Shown here: one piece after another, positions 1-6,539 of the stretch | Position numbering within the stretch: position 1 is the stretch's first letter | Layout of the letters: every line of letters begins with the position of its first letter | From: SFEL01 sp045603585 | GTDB taxonomy: Bacteria; Bacillota; Clostridia; Christensenellales; CAG-138 | NCBI GenBank assembly: GCA_045603585.1 | Contig: JAZUMK010000007.1 | Span: 1 to 11,498 of the forward strand | Direction: 5' to 3' | DNA: 11,498 nucleotides | Notes under the pieces: model-generated | What the model was told of the DNA's origin: nothing | Databases searched by the model: none | Seen by the model: the letters and a program-made list of their open reading frames with translations, nothing else | Program-made: the position numbers and the translations under genes

Positions 1-26
1 TATAAAATAAGGAATATAACAATAAG

Positions 27-50
27 GGCCCGCATAATGCGCGGGCCTTT
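27..50. terminator. Small bidirectional terminator-like hairpin
   Basis: A 7-bp stem (GGCCCGC at 27-33 with GCGGGCC at 41-47) encloses a 7-nt loop. It is flanked by T-rich sequence on the plus strand (TTTATTATT) and a weaker T-rich tract on the minus strand. It lies just past the stop of the minus-strand amidohydrolase and probably ends that transcript. It could also serve a plus-strand gene lying before the window. Confidence 0.6.
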
Positions 51-71
51 ATTATTGCCTTATTGGGGAAA

Positions 72-1469
72 CTATATCATCTGAGGGGCAAAGCCGTCGC
101 AGCTGCGCTTGAGGAAGGCACGGTGTACCTTTATGCCCTCGGCCTTGAGCTTTGCTTCGTCCACCCCAAGGAGCAGGCCGTCCTTGCATACCACCTTGCC
201 GTTTATCATGGTGAGGGCGGTATTGCCGCATACGCCTGTGCGTGCCAGCAGGTTCTTGGGGTCGTGCTCTGTGCCGCAGTATTCCAGGGCGTCGCCCTTT
301 ACCATGAACAGGTCTGCGGCCTTGCCTTCTTCAAGGGAGCCTATGTCGTTGCGGCCAAGGGTCTTTGCGCCGCCAACGGTGGCGATCTTGAGTATGTCGT
401 AGGCGGATACAGCCTCGCCCCGCTCCTTGCAGTGATAGCACTGCATGACGTATGCTGCCCGCATGGAATCCAAGAGGTTAGAGGTGTCGTTGGTGGCGGA
501 GCCGTCGCAGCCAAGGCTTACCGTTACTCCCATGTCCAGCATACGCTTTATGGGGATAATGGGGAAGCCGCCAAGTATTGCGGGCATGGGGCAGTGGTTT
601 ACTCCTGTGCCTGCCTTTGCCATGCGGCGGAATTCATCGTCCGTAAGCTCCCAGCAGTGGGCATACCATACGTCAGGCCCTGCAAAGCCTATATCCTCCG
701 CCCATTCCAGGGTGCGCTTGCCGTAGCGCTCCATCATTACGGGGTTTTCACCCTCGCCAAGGTGGGTGTGCATGAATACGCCGTTTTTCCTTGCCATGGT
801 GACGGTCTCTTTAAAGGTCTCCTCATAGCAGTTCATGGGCTGGCAGGGGGACATGACTATCTGGCCCATGGAGAAGGGCTTGGGGTCGTGATATTTATCG
901 ATTATGCGTTCGCAGTCCAGCAGGAACTCATCGGTGGATTCCACCATGTTTTCGGGGATAACGCTGCCCAGCTCACGGGGCAGGGTGTTGGCGCCCCGGC
1001 CCGCGTGATAGCGTATGCCCATGAGCCCTGCCGCCTCCATCTGGCGGTCAACGGGGGCTTTGCCGGTAAGGTGGGTATAGCAGTACTGATGGTCAAAGGC
1101 GGTGGTGCAGCCGTGCTTTATAAGGTCCGCAAAGGCGGTGATGGTGGAGTAGTATTTCACCTCGTCGTCGGCGTTCTGGAATATGCGGTATATCTTGTCT
1201 ATCCATTCAGGTACAGTCATGCTGGGATAGTCTATCTGGCTTATGCTTCGCACAAAGGTCTGGAAAAAGTGATGATGGGTATTCACAAGGCCGGGGTATA
1301 CAAACATACCTGCGGCGTCGATTATCTCCGCCCCTTGGGGAGCCTCAAGGTTCTGCCCTATGGCCTTTACGGCGGGACCTTCTATCAGCATGTCTGCGTC
1401 AAAATACACCCTGTCCTGTTCGTCGCAGGAGACTATTGCCTTGGCGTTTTTTATAAGTATGCTCTTCAT
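72..1469 (-). CDS. Zinc amidohydrolase, 8-oxoguanine deaminase / hydroxyatrazine hydrolase type
   Basis: A 465-residue cytoplasmic amidohydrolase, full length for its family. An N-terminal beta-sandwich segment (about 1-58) leads into a TIM-barrel with the metal-binding signature NTHHH (H65 and H67), HTHLGE (H234, H236 and E239), YAHC (H271) and GCDGSATND (D322). These are the ligands and acid/base residues of the cog0402 deaminase group, which hydrolyses amino groups from purine or triazine rings. The closest named relatives I recognise are 8-oxoguanine deaminase and the AtzB/hydroxydechloroatrazine hydrolases. Guanine deaminase or SsnA-like activity cannot be excluded from sequence alone. 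The start is the ATG at 1469, with GAGGGAG about 9 nt upstream. The gene is monocistronic, divergent from telA, and has a hairpin terminator right after its stop. If 8-oxoguanine is the substrate, it would act in salvage or disposal of oxidised purines; that is inference. Confidence 0.85.
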   Translation of the reverse strand: MKSILIKNAKAIVSCDEQDRVYFDADMLIEGPAVKAIGQNLEAPQGAEIIDAAGMFVYPGLVNTHHHFFQTFVRSISQIDYPSMTVPEWIDKIYRIFQNADDEVKYYSTITAFADLIKHGCTTAFDHQYCYTHLTGKAPVDRQMEAAGLMGIRYHAGRGANTLPRELGSVIPENMVESTDEFLLDCERIIDKYHDPKPFSMGQIVMSPCQPMNCYEETFKETVTMARKNGVFMHTHLGEGENPVMMERYGKRTLEWAEDIGFAGPDVWYAHCWELTDDEFRRMAKAGTGVNHCPMPAILGGFPIIPIKRMLDMGVTVSLGCDGSATNDTSNLLDSMRAAYVMQCYHCKERGEAVSAYDILKIATVGGAKTLGRNDIGSLEEGKAADLFMVKGDALEYCGTEHDPKNLLARTGVCGNTALTMINGKVVCKDGLLLGVDEAKLKAEGIKVHRAFLKRSCDGFAPQMI

Positions 1470-1521
1470 AAATAATACTCCCTCAAAAGCGTGGATTGGT
1501 GGGCTTCAAGCCCATGGATAC

Positions 1522-1550
1522 ACTATAATACATCATGGTTGACGGCGCAA
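1522..1550 (-). promoter_or_regulatory. Candidate promoter of the amidohydrolase gene
   Basis: On the minus strand TTGCGC (1545-1550) and TATAGT (1522-1527) are separated by 17 nt, placing the transcript start about 45 nt before the ATG at 1469. The -35 box is weak and the -10 box is good. This is the best-placed candidate in the divergent region. Confidence 0.4.
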
Positions 1551-1568
1551 TGATTTGCGGATAAATCC

Positions 1569-1597
1569 TTGACGAACGGGGCTAAAACAAGTACCCT
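1569..1597 (+). promoter_or_regulatory. Candidate promoter of telA-xpaC
   Basis: TTGACG (1569-1574) is followed after 17 nt by TACCCT (1592-1597), with transcription expected to begin near 1604, inside or just after a palindrome. The -10 box is poor, so an activator or a different sigma factor is possible. A second TTGACG sits exactly 30 bp upstream (1539-1544). Confidence 0.35.
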
Positions 1598-1606
1598 TAA
1601 AGGGTA
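1592..1606. promoter_or_regulatory. 15-bp palindrome, possible operator of telA
   Basis: TACCCTT-A-AAGGGTA is a perfect 7-bp inverted repeat around one central base. It overlaps the candidate -10 box and start point of telA, about 65 bp before the start codon. Its position and symmetry suit a dimeric repressor site. It is too compact, and lacks the T-run, to be a terminator. Confidence 0.4.
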
Positions 1607-1669
1607 GACATTTCCTATTTGATACGCAGTAAAAAACATCTATCCATACATCACAAGGAGGAAAACAAC

Positions 1670-2824
1670 ATGTCCGAAAACACAGGAATGATACAGCTGG
1701 AGCTGGGAGATACCGCCGTTGCCGTACAGGAGCCCCAGACCATAGAGCTGCCCGCAGTTGCCCCCACCATGGAGGCGGTGATGGATATCTACACCCAGCA
1801 GGCAGGCCTTACAGAGGCTGACCTTAAGGCTGTGGATGAGTTCTCCGAAAAGATAGACCTGAAGGATTCCGGCATAATTCTCCAGTATGGCGCCGCCTGC
1901 CAGAAAAAGATAGCAAGCTTTTCAGACTCTGCCCTTGAGGGCGTCCGCACAAAGGACCTTGGGGCCGCAGGGGATATGATAGCGGATCTTATGGCGGAGC
2001 TGAAGGGATTCTCCGTTGAGGAAAAGGACGGGGGCTTCCTTGGCTTCTTTAAGAAGGCCGGCAACGAAATGACCCGCCTTAAGGCACGCTATGACAAGGC
2101 GGAGGTAAACGTAAACAAGATAACCGAGGTGCTGGAAGGCCATCAGAATCAGCTGCTTACGGATATAGTAATGCTGGATAAGATGTACGAGATGAACCTT
2201 GGCTATTTCAAGGAGCTTACCATGTACATCATGGCAGGCAAGAAAAAGCTTGAAAAGGAGCGCACCACCACCCTGCCTGAGATGAAGGCGGCGGCAGAGG
2301 CCTCCGGCCAGGCCCAGGACGCCCAGGCAGCCAACGACTTTGCCGCAATGTGCGACAGATTCGAAAAGAAGCTCCACGACCTTGAGCTTACCCGTACCAT
2401 AAGCATACAGATGGCCCCCCAGATCCGCCTGATACAGAACGGCGATACCCTGATGGCGGAAAAGATACAGTCCACCATCAACAACACCATCCCCCTCTGG
2501 AAAAACCAGATGGTGCTGGCCCTTGGCATGGCAAATTCCCAGCAGGCAATGGAAGCACAGGCCGCTGTAAACGCCTTCACCAACGAGCTGCTTATGAAGA
2601 ACGCCGAGACCCTCAAGGAAGGAGCCATCGGCATCGCCGAGGAAAGCGAAAAGAGCATAGTGGATATCGAAACCGTAAGATACACCAACGAGCAGCTTAT
2701 CGCCACGCTGGATGAGGTGATCCGCATACAGGAAGAGGGCAGGGCAAAGCGCAGAGCCGCCGAGGCGGAGATAGGCCGCATAGAGGGCGAGCTGAAGCAG
2801 AAGCTGCTGGATATCCGCGGCTAA
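1670..2824 (+). CDS. telA: TelA/YaaN family protein (toxic anion resistance family)
   Basis: A 384-residue soluble, mostly helical protein of the TelA (toxic anion resistance) family, related to B. subtilis YaaN. The family signature is clear in the C-terminal half: an APQIRLIQ-like stretch followed by EKIQSTINNTIPLWKNQMVL (about residues 265-285). Long charged helices around 155-235 and 340-384 suggest coiled coils. There is no signal peptide or membrane span. The start at 1670 is preferred over the in-frame codon at 1619 because AAGGAGG lies 8-9 nt before it. The next gene, 29 nt downstream, encodes an XpaC-like protein, the usual partner. Family members are linked genetically to tellurite and cell-envelope stress tolerance, but the biochemical role is not established. 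The name says little about what this copy does. Confidence 0.9.
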   Translation: MSENTGMIQLELGDTAVAVQEPQTIELPAVAPTMEAVMDIYTQQAGLTEADLKAVDEFSEKIDLKDSGIILQYGAACQKKIASFSDSALEGVRTKDLGAAGDMIADLMAELKGFSVEEKDGGFLGFFKKAGNEMTRLKARYDKAEVNVNKITEVLEGHQNQLLTDIVMLDKMYEMNLGYFKELTMYIMAGKKKLEKERTTTLPEMKAAAEASGQAQDAQAANDFAAMCDRFEKKLHDLELTRTISIQMAPQIRLIQNGDTLMAEKIQSTINNTIPLWKNQMVLALGMANSQQAMEAQAAVNAFTNELLMKNAETLKEGAIGIAEESEKSIVDIETVRYTNEQLIATLDEVIRIQEEGRAKRRAAEAEIGRIEGELKQKLLDIRG

Positions 2825-2853
2825 AGGCAAAAATATAAGAAAGAAGGAACACA

Positions 2854-3516
2854 ATGGGAGATAACCGTACGCAGTTCTCATGGATGGGCGGGCTGCTGGC
2901 ATGTGCGGCGCTGTTTTTCCTGGGGAGAAGCTTTTTCCCTTCCTTATTAAAAACCATACTTACCGTAGCCGCCATAGGCATGCTGCTTATCGTGGCTGTG
3001 ATCGCGGTGTTTGTTATCCGCGCATTGCAAAAATCCAACACACCTGAGGCAATAGCAAAAAAGGAGCGGGACGGCATACTTGCAAAGGGACGCAGCAATC
3101 TGGTTCAGCTTCGCAGCATGACCATGTCCATCAAAAACGAGCAGGTGCGGGCCGCCAGCACAGAGGTGTGTGATGCGGTGGACAGCATACTCAAAACCCT
3201 CAAGTCCCAGCCTGAGGATATTCCTGCGGTGCGGCAGTTTTTCAATTATTACCTGCCCACCATGGGCAATATACTGACAAAGTTCGTCAAGGTGGAGCAG
3301 AGCGGCGTGGCCATGGGAGATATGCCGCAAAACGCCCTTTCCTGCCTTGGGGATATCAAAAAGGCCATGGAGCGCCAGTATGCAAATCTCTTTGAGGATG
3401 ATATGCTGGATCTTTCCGTGGAAATGGAAGCACTGTCCATCGCCGTACGGCGGGACGGCCTGCTGCCGGAGGAGGGCTTTGAAATGGCCTCAGGCCCCAT
3501 CAGCCTTACCCTGTAA
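2854..3516 (+). CDS. xpaC: XpaC-like membrane protein
   Basis: A 220-residue protein matching the XpaC family (annotated from B. subtilis as affecting 5-bromo-4-chloroindolyl phosphate hydrolysis). Two hydrophobic segments (about 11-23 and 32-57) form an N-terminal membrane hairpin. A charged cytoplasmic helical domain follows, with the characteristic QFFNYYLPTMGNILTKF stretch (about 128-144). AGAAGGA precedes the ATG by a few bases. The gene lies in the same transcription unit as telA and is followed within 15 nt by a strong terminator, so the pair forms a complete two-gene operon. The most likely arrangement is XpaC at the membrane working with soluble TelA; this is inferred from conserved linkage. 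The catalytic function implied by the name is not supported by any visible active site. Confidence 0.85.
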   Translation: MGDNRTQFSWMGGLLACAALFFLGRSFFPSLLKTILTVAAIGMLLIVAVIAVFVIRALQKSNTPEAIAKKERDGILAKGRSNLVQLRSMTMSIKNEQVRAASTEVCDAVDSILKTLKSQPEDIPAVRQFFNYYLPTMGNILTKFVKVEQSGVAMGDMPQNALSCLGDIKKAMERQYANLFEDDMLDLSVEMEALSIAVRRDGLLPEEGFEMASGPISLTL

Positions 3517-3528
3517 AAGCATCATGAT

Positions 3529-3553
3529 AAAAGCCCCTTTTATGGGGCTTTTT
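3529..3553 (+). terminator. Terminator of telA-xpaC
   Basis: AAAAGCCCC (3529-3537) pairs with GGGGCTTTT (3544-3552) around a 6-nt loop and runs into a T-tract. It sits 12 nt after the xpaC stop. The A-tract on the 5' side would also let it work in reverse. Confidence 0.9.
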
Positions 3554-3603
3554 GTATTTTTATGGATTCATAGTAATTTCACATTTATTTTCCGTTAATT
3601 TGT

Positions 3604-3632
3604 TTGACGGAGCGGCTGTTTTTCTATATAAT
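3604..3632 (+). promoter_or_regulatory. Strong sigma-A promoter of the DegV-family gene
   Basis: TTGACG (3604-3609), a 17-nt spacer and a perfect TATAAT (3627-3632) give a near-consensus promoter. The start point is near 3639, about 43 nt before the ATG at 3682. Confidence 0.85.
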
Positions 3633-3681
3633 CTTCAAAGATTAAAATTTGATTAAAACGCTTCCGAATGGAGATATTGCC

Positions 3682-4527
3682 ATGAATAAAGTGATAATCG
3701 CAAGCGACAGCACCACCGACCTTACCCCGGAGCTCATAGAAAAGTACGGCGTAAAGATACTGCCCCTTGGCGTAACTCTGGGAGACAGGCTGTATACCGA
3801 CGGGGTGGATATAAATCCCGATATGATATATGCCCATTACGAAAAGACCGGCGAGCTGCCCAAAACCTCCGCCATAAACGTGGCTCAGTGCGCCGAGTTT
3901 TTCGCTCAGCATACCGCGGACGGCAGCGCAATGGTATTCTTCACCATCAGCGCCGAAATGTCTTCCACATATGCAAACGCAAGGCTGGCGGCTCAGGATT
4001 TTGATAAGGTATTCGTGGTGGATACCCGCAATCTTTCTACCGGCGGCGGCCTGCTTGTTGCCGCGGCGGGGGACATGGCAAAGGCAGGCATGAGCGCAAA
4101 AGAGATCGCCGTGGAATGCACAAAGCTCACCCAAAATGTTGCCGCATCCTTCATCGTGGATGACCTGACCTTCCTTCACAAGGGAGGCAGATGCTCCGCC
4201 CTTGCCGCAATAGGCGCGAACCTTGTGCATATAAAGCCCTGCATAGGGGTGAGGGACGGCAAAATGTCCGTGGTGAAGAAATACAGGGGCAAGTTCTCCG
4301 CCGTGCTGAAAAAGTACGCCGCCGAGCTTATCGAGGACGCTGCTATCATAGATACCCGCAGGGTGTTTATCACCCATGCAGGCTGCGATGAGGCAATAGT
4401 GGAGCAGTGCGTTTCCCAGATAAAGGAGGCCATTCCCTTTGAGGAAGTGATAGTTTCCAGGGCAGGCTGCACCATCTCCTCCCATTGCGGAAGAAATACC
4501 CTTGGCATATTGTTTATGCGAAAGTAA
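3682..4527 (+). CDS. DegV family (FakB-type) fatty-acid-binding protein
   Basis: A 281-residue cytoplasmic protein of the DegV family, the usual length. The opening IIASDSTTDL (5-14) and the PKTSAIN segment (60-66) match the family's conserved SDS and TS loops. FLHKGGRCS (164-172) is the family GGR-S motif. The C-terminal THAG and SSHCG stretches (231-234, 267-271) are also conserved. In characterised Gram-positive members (FakB) these loops bind a fatty acid and hold its carboxylate for phosphorylation by the kinase FakA, supplying exogenous fatty acids to phospholipid synthesis. No FakA (DhaL-type kinase) gene is present in this window, so the partner must be elsewhere. The ATG at 3682 has GGAG about 8 nt upstream and is preferred over the TTG at 3649. 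The gene stands alone between its own promoter and terminator. Confidence 0.9.
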   Translation: MNKVIIASDSTTDLTPELIEKYGVKILPLGVTLGDRLYTDGVDINPDMIYAHYEKTGELPKTSAINVAQCAEFFAQHTADGSAMVFFTISAEMSSTYANARLAAQDFDKVFVVDTRNLSTGGGLLVAAAGDMAKAGMSAKEIAVECTKLTQNVAASFIVDDLTFLHKGGRCSALAAIGANLVHIKPCIGVRDGKMSVVKKYRGKFSAVLKKYAAELIEDAAIIDTRRVFITHAGCDEAIVEQCVSQIKEAIPFEEVIVSRAGCTISSHCGRNTLGILFMRK

Positions 4528-4543
4528 AAACTGCATACATATG

Positions 4544-4570
4544 GCGCGCGGAATATTTCCGTGCGCTTTT
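4544..4570 (+). terminator. Terminator of the DegV-family gene
   Basis: A 10-bp stem with one G-U pair (GCGCGCGGAA at 4544-4553 with TTCCGTGCGC at 4557-4566) closes a 3-nt loop and is followed by TTTTGTATTT. It lies 17 nt after the stop codon. Confidence 0.85.
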
Positions 4571-4574
4571 GTAT

Positions 4575-4603
4575 TTGCATTTGTGGTATTATATTGTTAT
4601 ATT
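4575..4603 (+). promoter_or_regulatory. Candidate promoter of the DUF503-SGNH operon
   Basis: TTGCAT (4575-4580) is followed after 17 nt by TATATT (4598-4603), about 33 nt before the ATG at 4636. An alternative extended -10 (TGG-TATTAT near 4584-4592) overlaps it, so the exact element is uncertain. Confidence 0.5.
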
Positions 4604-4635
4604 GACTGCCCTGGCATCACAAAAGGAGAAAAGCT

Positions 4636-4917
4636 ATGGAAATAGCTGTGCTGGAGATAACGCTGCATATGGCTTGGGTGCATTCTCTTAAAGAGAAGCG
4701 CTCAGAGGTAAAAAGCCTGCTTGCAGGCATACGCAATAAATTCAACGCATCGGCAATTGAATCGGATATGCAGGATATGCATCAGACCGCCGTGATAACC
4801 GTTGCCATGGCGGTATCCGACAGGGCGGCAGGGGATGCCATGATGGAAAAAGTGACAGGCTTTGTGGAGCAGAACTCCGGGGCGGTCATAACCGAAATAA
4901 TAAGGGAGTACAGATAA
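4636..4917 (+). CDS. DUF503 / YlxP-like small protein
   Basis: A 93-residue protein of the DUF503 family (YlxP-like), full length. Its family hallmark SLKEKRSEVKSLL (17-29) is followed by the conserved IRNKFN (32-37) and the QDMHQTAVI stretch (46-54). The fold expected for the family is ferredoxin-like, and no enzymatic residues are obvious. In Bacillus the ylxP homologue sits in the nusA-infB-rbfA region and is thought to be linked to ribosome or translation biology. Here it has been separated from that cluster and paired with a hydrolase. AAGGAG at 4623-4628 gives a good initiation site. Only one base separates its stop from the next start, so translation of the two genes is probably coupled. 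The molecular function is unknown. Confidence 0.85.
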   Translation: MEIAVLEITLHMAWVHSLKEKRSEVKSLLAGIRNKFNASAIESDMQDMHQTAVITVAMAVSDRAAGDAMMEKVTGFVEQNSGAVITEIIREYR

Positions 4918-4918
4918 A

Positions 4919-5476
4919 ATGCGGATACTGTGTTTTGGCGATTCAAACACCTACGGATACGACCCCCGGGGCTTTGTGGCGGGGCGATATGACAGGGAGC
5001 ATCGCTGGCCGAATGTACTGGAGGCCCTTACAGGCCACTATGTATTCAATGACAGCATTAACGGCAGACCCATACCCAGAAGGGAAATGGAGCTGAAGCT
5101 GCTGGATGACTCAATAAGGCGTACTGAGCCGGAAATGATGATAATCATGCTGGGCACAAACGACGTGGTGACGGGAGCCTCCGCCGCGGAGACCCGTGAG
5201 CGGATGGATGCCTTCCTTGGGCACATTCCCCCTGAAACAGAGCTGGTGATACTGGCTCCGCCCCCCATCAGAAAGGGCGTATGGGTGGAGGATGAGCACA
5301 TAATAGCGGAATCCCGGCTGCTGGGTGAGCTGTACAAAACCCTTGCGGAGAAATGGGGCGCGGCCTTTGTGGATTGCCGGGAGCTGCCCCTGTCCCATGA
5401 CGGCGTACACCTCAGCGAGGAAGGCCACACAATGCTTGCCGATAAACTCTGTGAAAAACTGAAAAACAAACGGTAA
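4919..5476 (+). CDS. SGNH/GDSL-family hydrolase (esterase/lipase type)
   Basis: A 185-residue single-domain SGNH hydrolase. Block I is CFGDSNT with the nucleophile S9, block II is the NDSING segment (44-49) with its conserved glycine, block III is GTND (79-82) with the oxyanion asparagine N81, and block V is DGVH with D161 and H164. All catalytic positions are therefore present. There is no signal peptide, so it should act in the cytoplasm. Known members hydrolyse short acyl esters, acyl thioesters, or acetyl groups on carbohydrates; the substrate here cannot be told from sequence. The start lies 1 nt after the DUF503 stop, and a GGGAG within the end of that gene serves as its ribosome binding site. 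The gene ends the operon at a strong terminator. Confidence 0.88.
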   Translation: MRILCFGDSNTYGYDPRGFVAGRYDREHRWPNVLEALTGHYVFNDSINGRPIPRREMELKLLDDSIRRTEPEMMIIMLGTNDVVTGASAAETRERMDAFLGHIPPETELVILAPPPIRKGVWVEDEHIIAESRLLGELYKTLAEKWGAAFVDCRELPLSHDGVHLSEEGHTMLADKLCEKLKNKR

Positions 5477-5483
5477 AATGAAA

Positions 5484-5528
5484 CCCCGCTGCAGTGTTAT
5501 ATTAAACGATGCAGCGGGGGATTTTTTT
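5484..5528. terminator. Shared convergent terminator
   Basis: CCCCGCTGCA (5484-5493) pairs perfectly with TGCAGCGGGG (5510-5519) around a 16-nt A/T-rich loop, followed by seven Ts (5522-5528). It ends the plus-strand SGNH operon. Read on the minus strand it is followed by TTTCATTTT and can also end the DUF695 gene, whose stop is about 10 nt away. Confidence 0.9.
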
Positions 5529-5538
5529 GATTATATGG

Positions 5539-6276
5539 TCACCTCAGGGGGCTGTTTTTGGGTATCACGGGGCTTTCCCAGTAAATCAGCTTGCCCAGAT
5601 ATTTTTCAGCAAGGTATATGGCATCGGTGGTGTAGGCGTCTATCCGGGGCTTTTCCAGAGTGCCTATGCGGTGGAGGGCGATGCCGTAGGGCTCCTCCAG
5701 CTCGGGAGTGAATTCCTGATCCCCTATGGCAAAGCCTGCAAGGCGGGCTTCCTCTGCGTAGCTGATAACGTAGCTTTCCACGGGGAAGTGAACGTGGAAG
5801 GTAATGCGGCGGGCGGCGGTTATGCAGTCGCCGTTTTTCTTATAGAGGGCGATATGCCTGCGGTTTTCCTCCGTCTGGAATTTTGCCGCATCAGGGTACA
5901 GCAGGCCCAGATAGGTGTTCCATTCGGGGTCCTCTGTGCAGCCCACGGCGCAGTAAAGGTATTTTTCCCTGTCCGCAATGTCGTCAAGGGCGCGGCAGCG
6001 GTCCGGCTTATCGGTATAGAAGAACATTACCCGCCTGCTGTCGTCCTGAATATAGCCCACATAATGGGCCTTCAGCTCCTTGATGCATTTTTTCTCTATG
6101 CGGTTGATATGCCGCCTGCCTTTGCCGCTGAGGGGGCCTTCGTCCTGCATTTCGCAGCGGATGTGCATAAGTATGGGGCGGTTTGGATGGGGCGCCTTGG
6201 CAAGATAGGATGTGTCCACCGCAAATTCCGCAGGGTCTCCTTCCATGTGCCATTCGTAGGTGAACCATTCGGGCAT
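5539..6276 (-). CDS. DUF695 + RraB-like domain protein
   Basis: A 245-residue soluble protein made of two regions. The first (about 1-135) resembles DUF695: a PILMHIRCEM strand, a helical stretch, then YVGYIQDDSRRVMFFY (72-87). The second (about 150-238) resembles the RraB/ribonuclease E inhibitor fold, with ITFHVHFP (158-165), PYGIALHR (196-203) and the ending AIYLAEKYLGKLIYWESPV (219-237), which parallels the AEQF-EYDGWGT pattern of RraB. In gamma-proteobacteria RraB binds and restrains RNase E. Most Clostridia lack a classic RNase E or have RNase E/G-type enzymes, so that role cannot be assumed. The start at 6276 has AAGGAAGG about 7 nt upstream. The gene follows alaS on the same strand but is separated by the alaS terminator and a repeat-like spacer, so it is probably transcribed alone. 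I could not identify a convincing promoter. Confidence 0.75.
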   Translation of the reverse strand: MPEWFTYEWHMEGDPAEFAVDTSYLAKAPHPNRPILMHIRCEMQDEGPLSGKGRRHINRIEKKCIKELKAHYVGYIQDDSRRVMFFYTDKPDRCRALDDIADREKYLYCAVGCTEDPEWNTYLGLLYPDAAKFQTEENRRHIALYKKNGDCITAARRITFHVHFPVESYVISYAEEARLAGFAIGDQEFTPELEEPYGIALHRIGTLEKPRIDAYTTDAIYLAEKYLGKLIYWESPVIPKNSPLR

Positions 6277-6312
6277 AGTGTGTACCTTCCTTGGGATAGT
6301 GGGGTGTTATCA

Positions 6313-6355
6313 TCTTTTTCTCTTTCTTTTCAGGGGAAAAGAAAGGAGAAAAAGA
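6313..6355. repeat. Polypurine/polypyrimidine inverted repeat
   Basis: TCTTTTTCTCTTTCTTTT (6313-6330) is the reverse complement of 6337-6355 apart from one extra base on the right arm, with a 6-nt CAGGGG loop. One arm is all pyrimidine and the other all purine, and the purine tract continues to about 6376. It lies just upstream of the DUF695 gene. Similar pyrimidine/purine palindromes occur as dispersed intergenic repeats in many bacteria. No coding function or T-run is visible. Confidence 0.65.
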
Positions 6356-6376
6356 AGCAAAAAGAGAAAGAAAAGC

Positions 6377-6490
6377 CAAATAGGGGTTAAATAGAATGCG
6401 GTATCGGTTCGTTGGATGATGAACCCGAGTGTTCTGCAAAACTTGCGGCACGTGCGCAAAAGGAGCTATTGCCCGACTCTGATGGAATCT
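6377..6490. other. Spacer with no recognisable gene
   Basis: Between the purine-rich inverted repeat and the alaS terminator I see no start codon with a ribosome binding site, no clear promoter and no convincing hairpin. Together with the repeat it may form a single dispersed intergenic element, which only comparison within the genome can show. Confidence 0.4.
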
Positions 6491-6527
6491 AAAAAATTCG
6501 CCCAAATGCTTTGAACATCTGGGCGAA
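6491..6527 (-). terminator. Terminator of alaS
   Basis: On the minus strand TTCGCCCAGATG pairs with CATTTGGGCGAA (12 bp, one G-U pair; plus-strand 6497-6508 and 6516-6527) around a 7-nt loop, followed by six Ts (6491-6496). It begins 12 nt after the alaS stop. Confidence 0.93.
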
Positions 6528-6539
6528 ATGCGAAGCGGA

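Noticed and set aside
63..1475. A long plus-strand open frame covering the whole amidohydrolase gene
   Set aside because: It is the antisense shadow of a well-conserved enzyme. Its translation is repetitive in composition with no domain features and it has no ribosome binding site.
1619..1669. Extended N-terminus of TelA beginning at 1619
   Set aside because: The extra 17 residues are not typical of the family and the AAGGAGG site lies inside that extension, correctly spaced for the ATG at 1670.
5509..6390. Plus-strand open frame opposite the DUF695 gene
   Set aside because: It begins inside the shared terminator hairpin, runs into the purine-rich repeat, and its product has no recognisable domain. 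The minus-strand frame has a good start site and family match.
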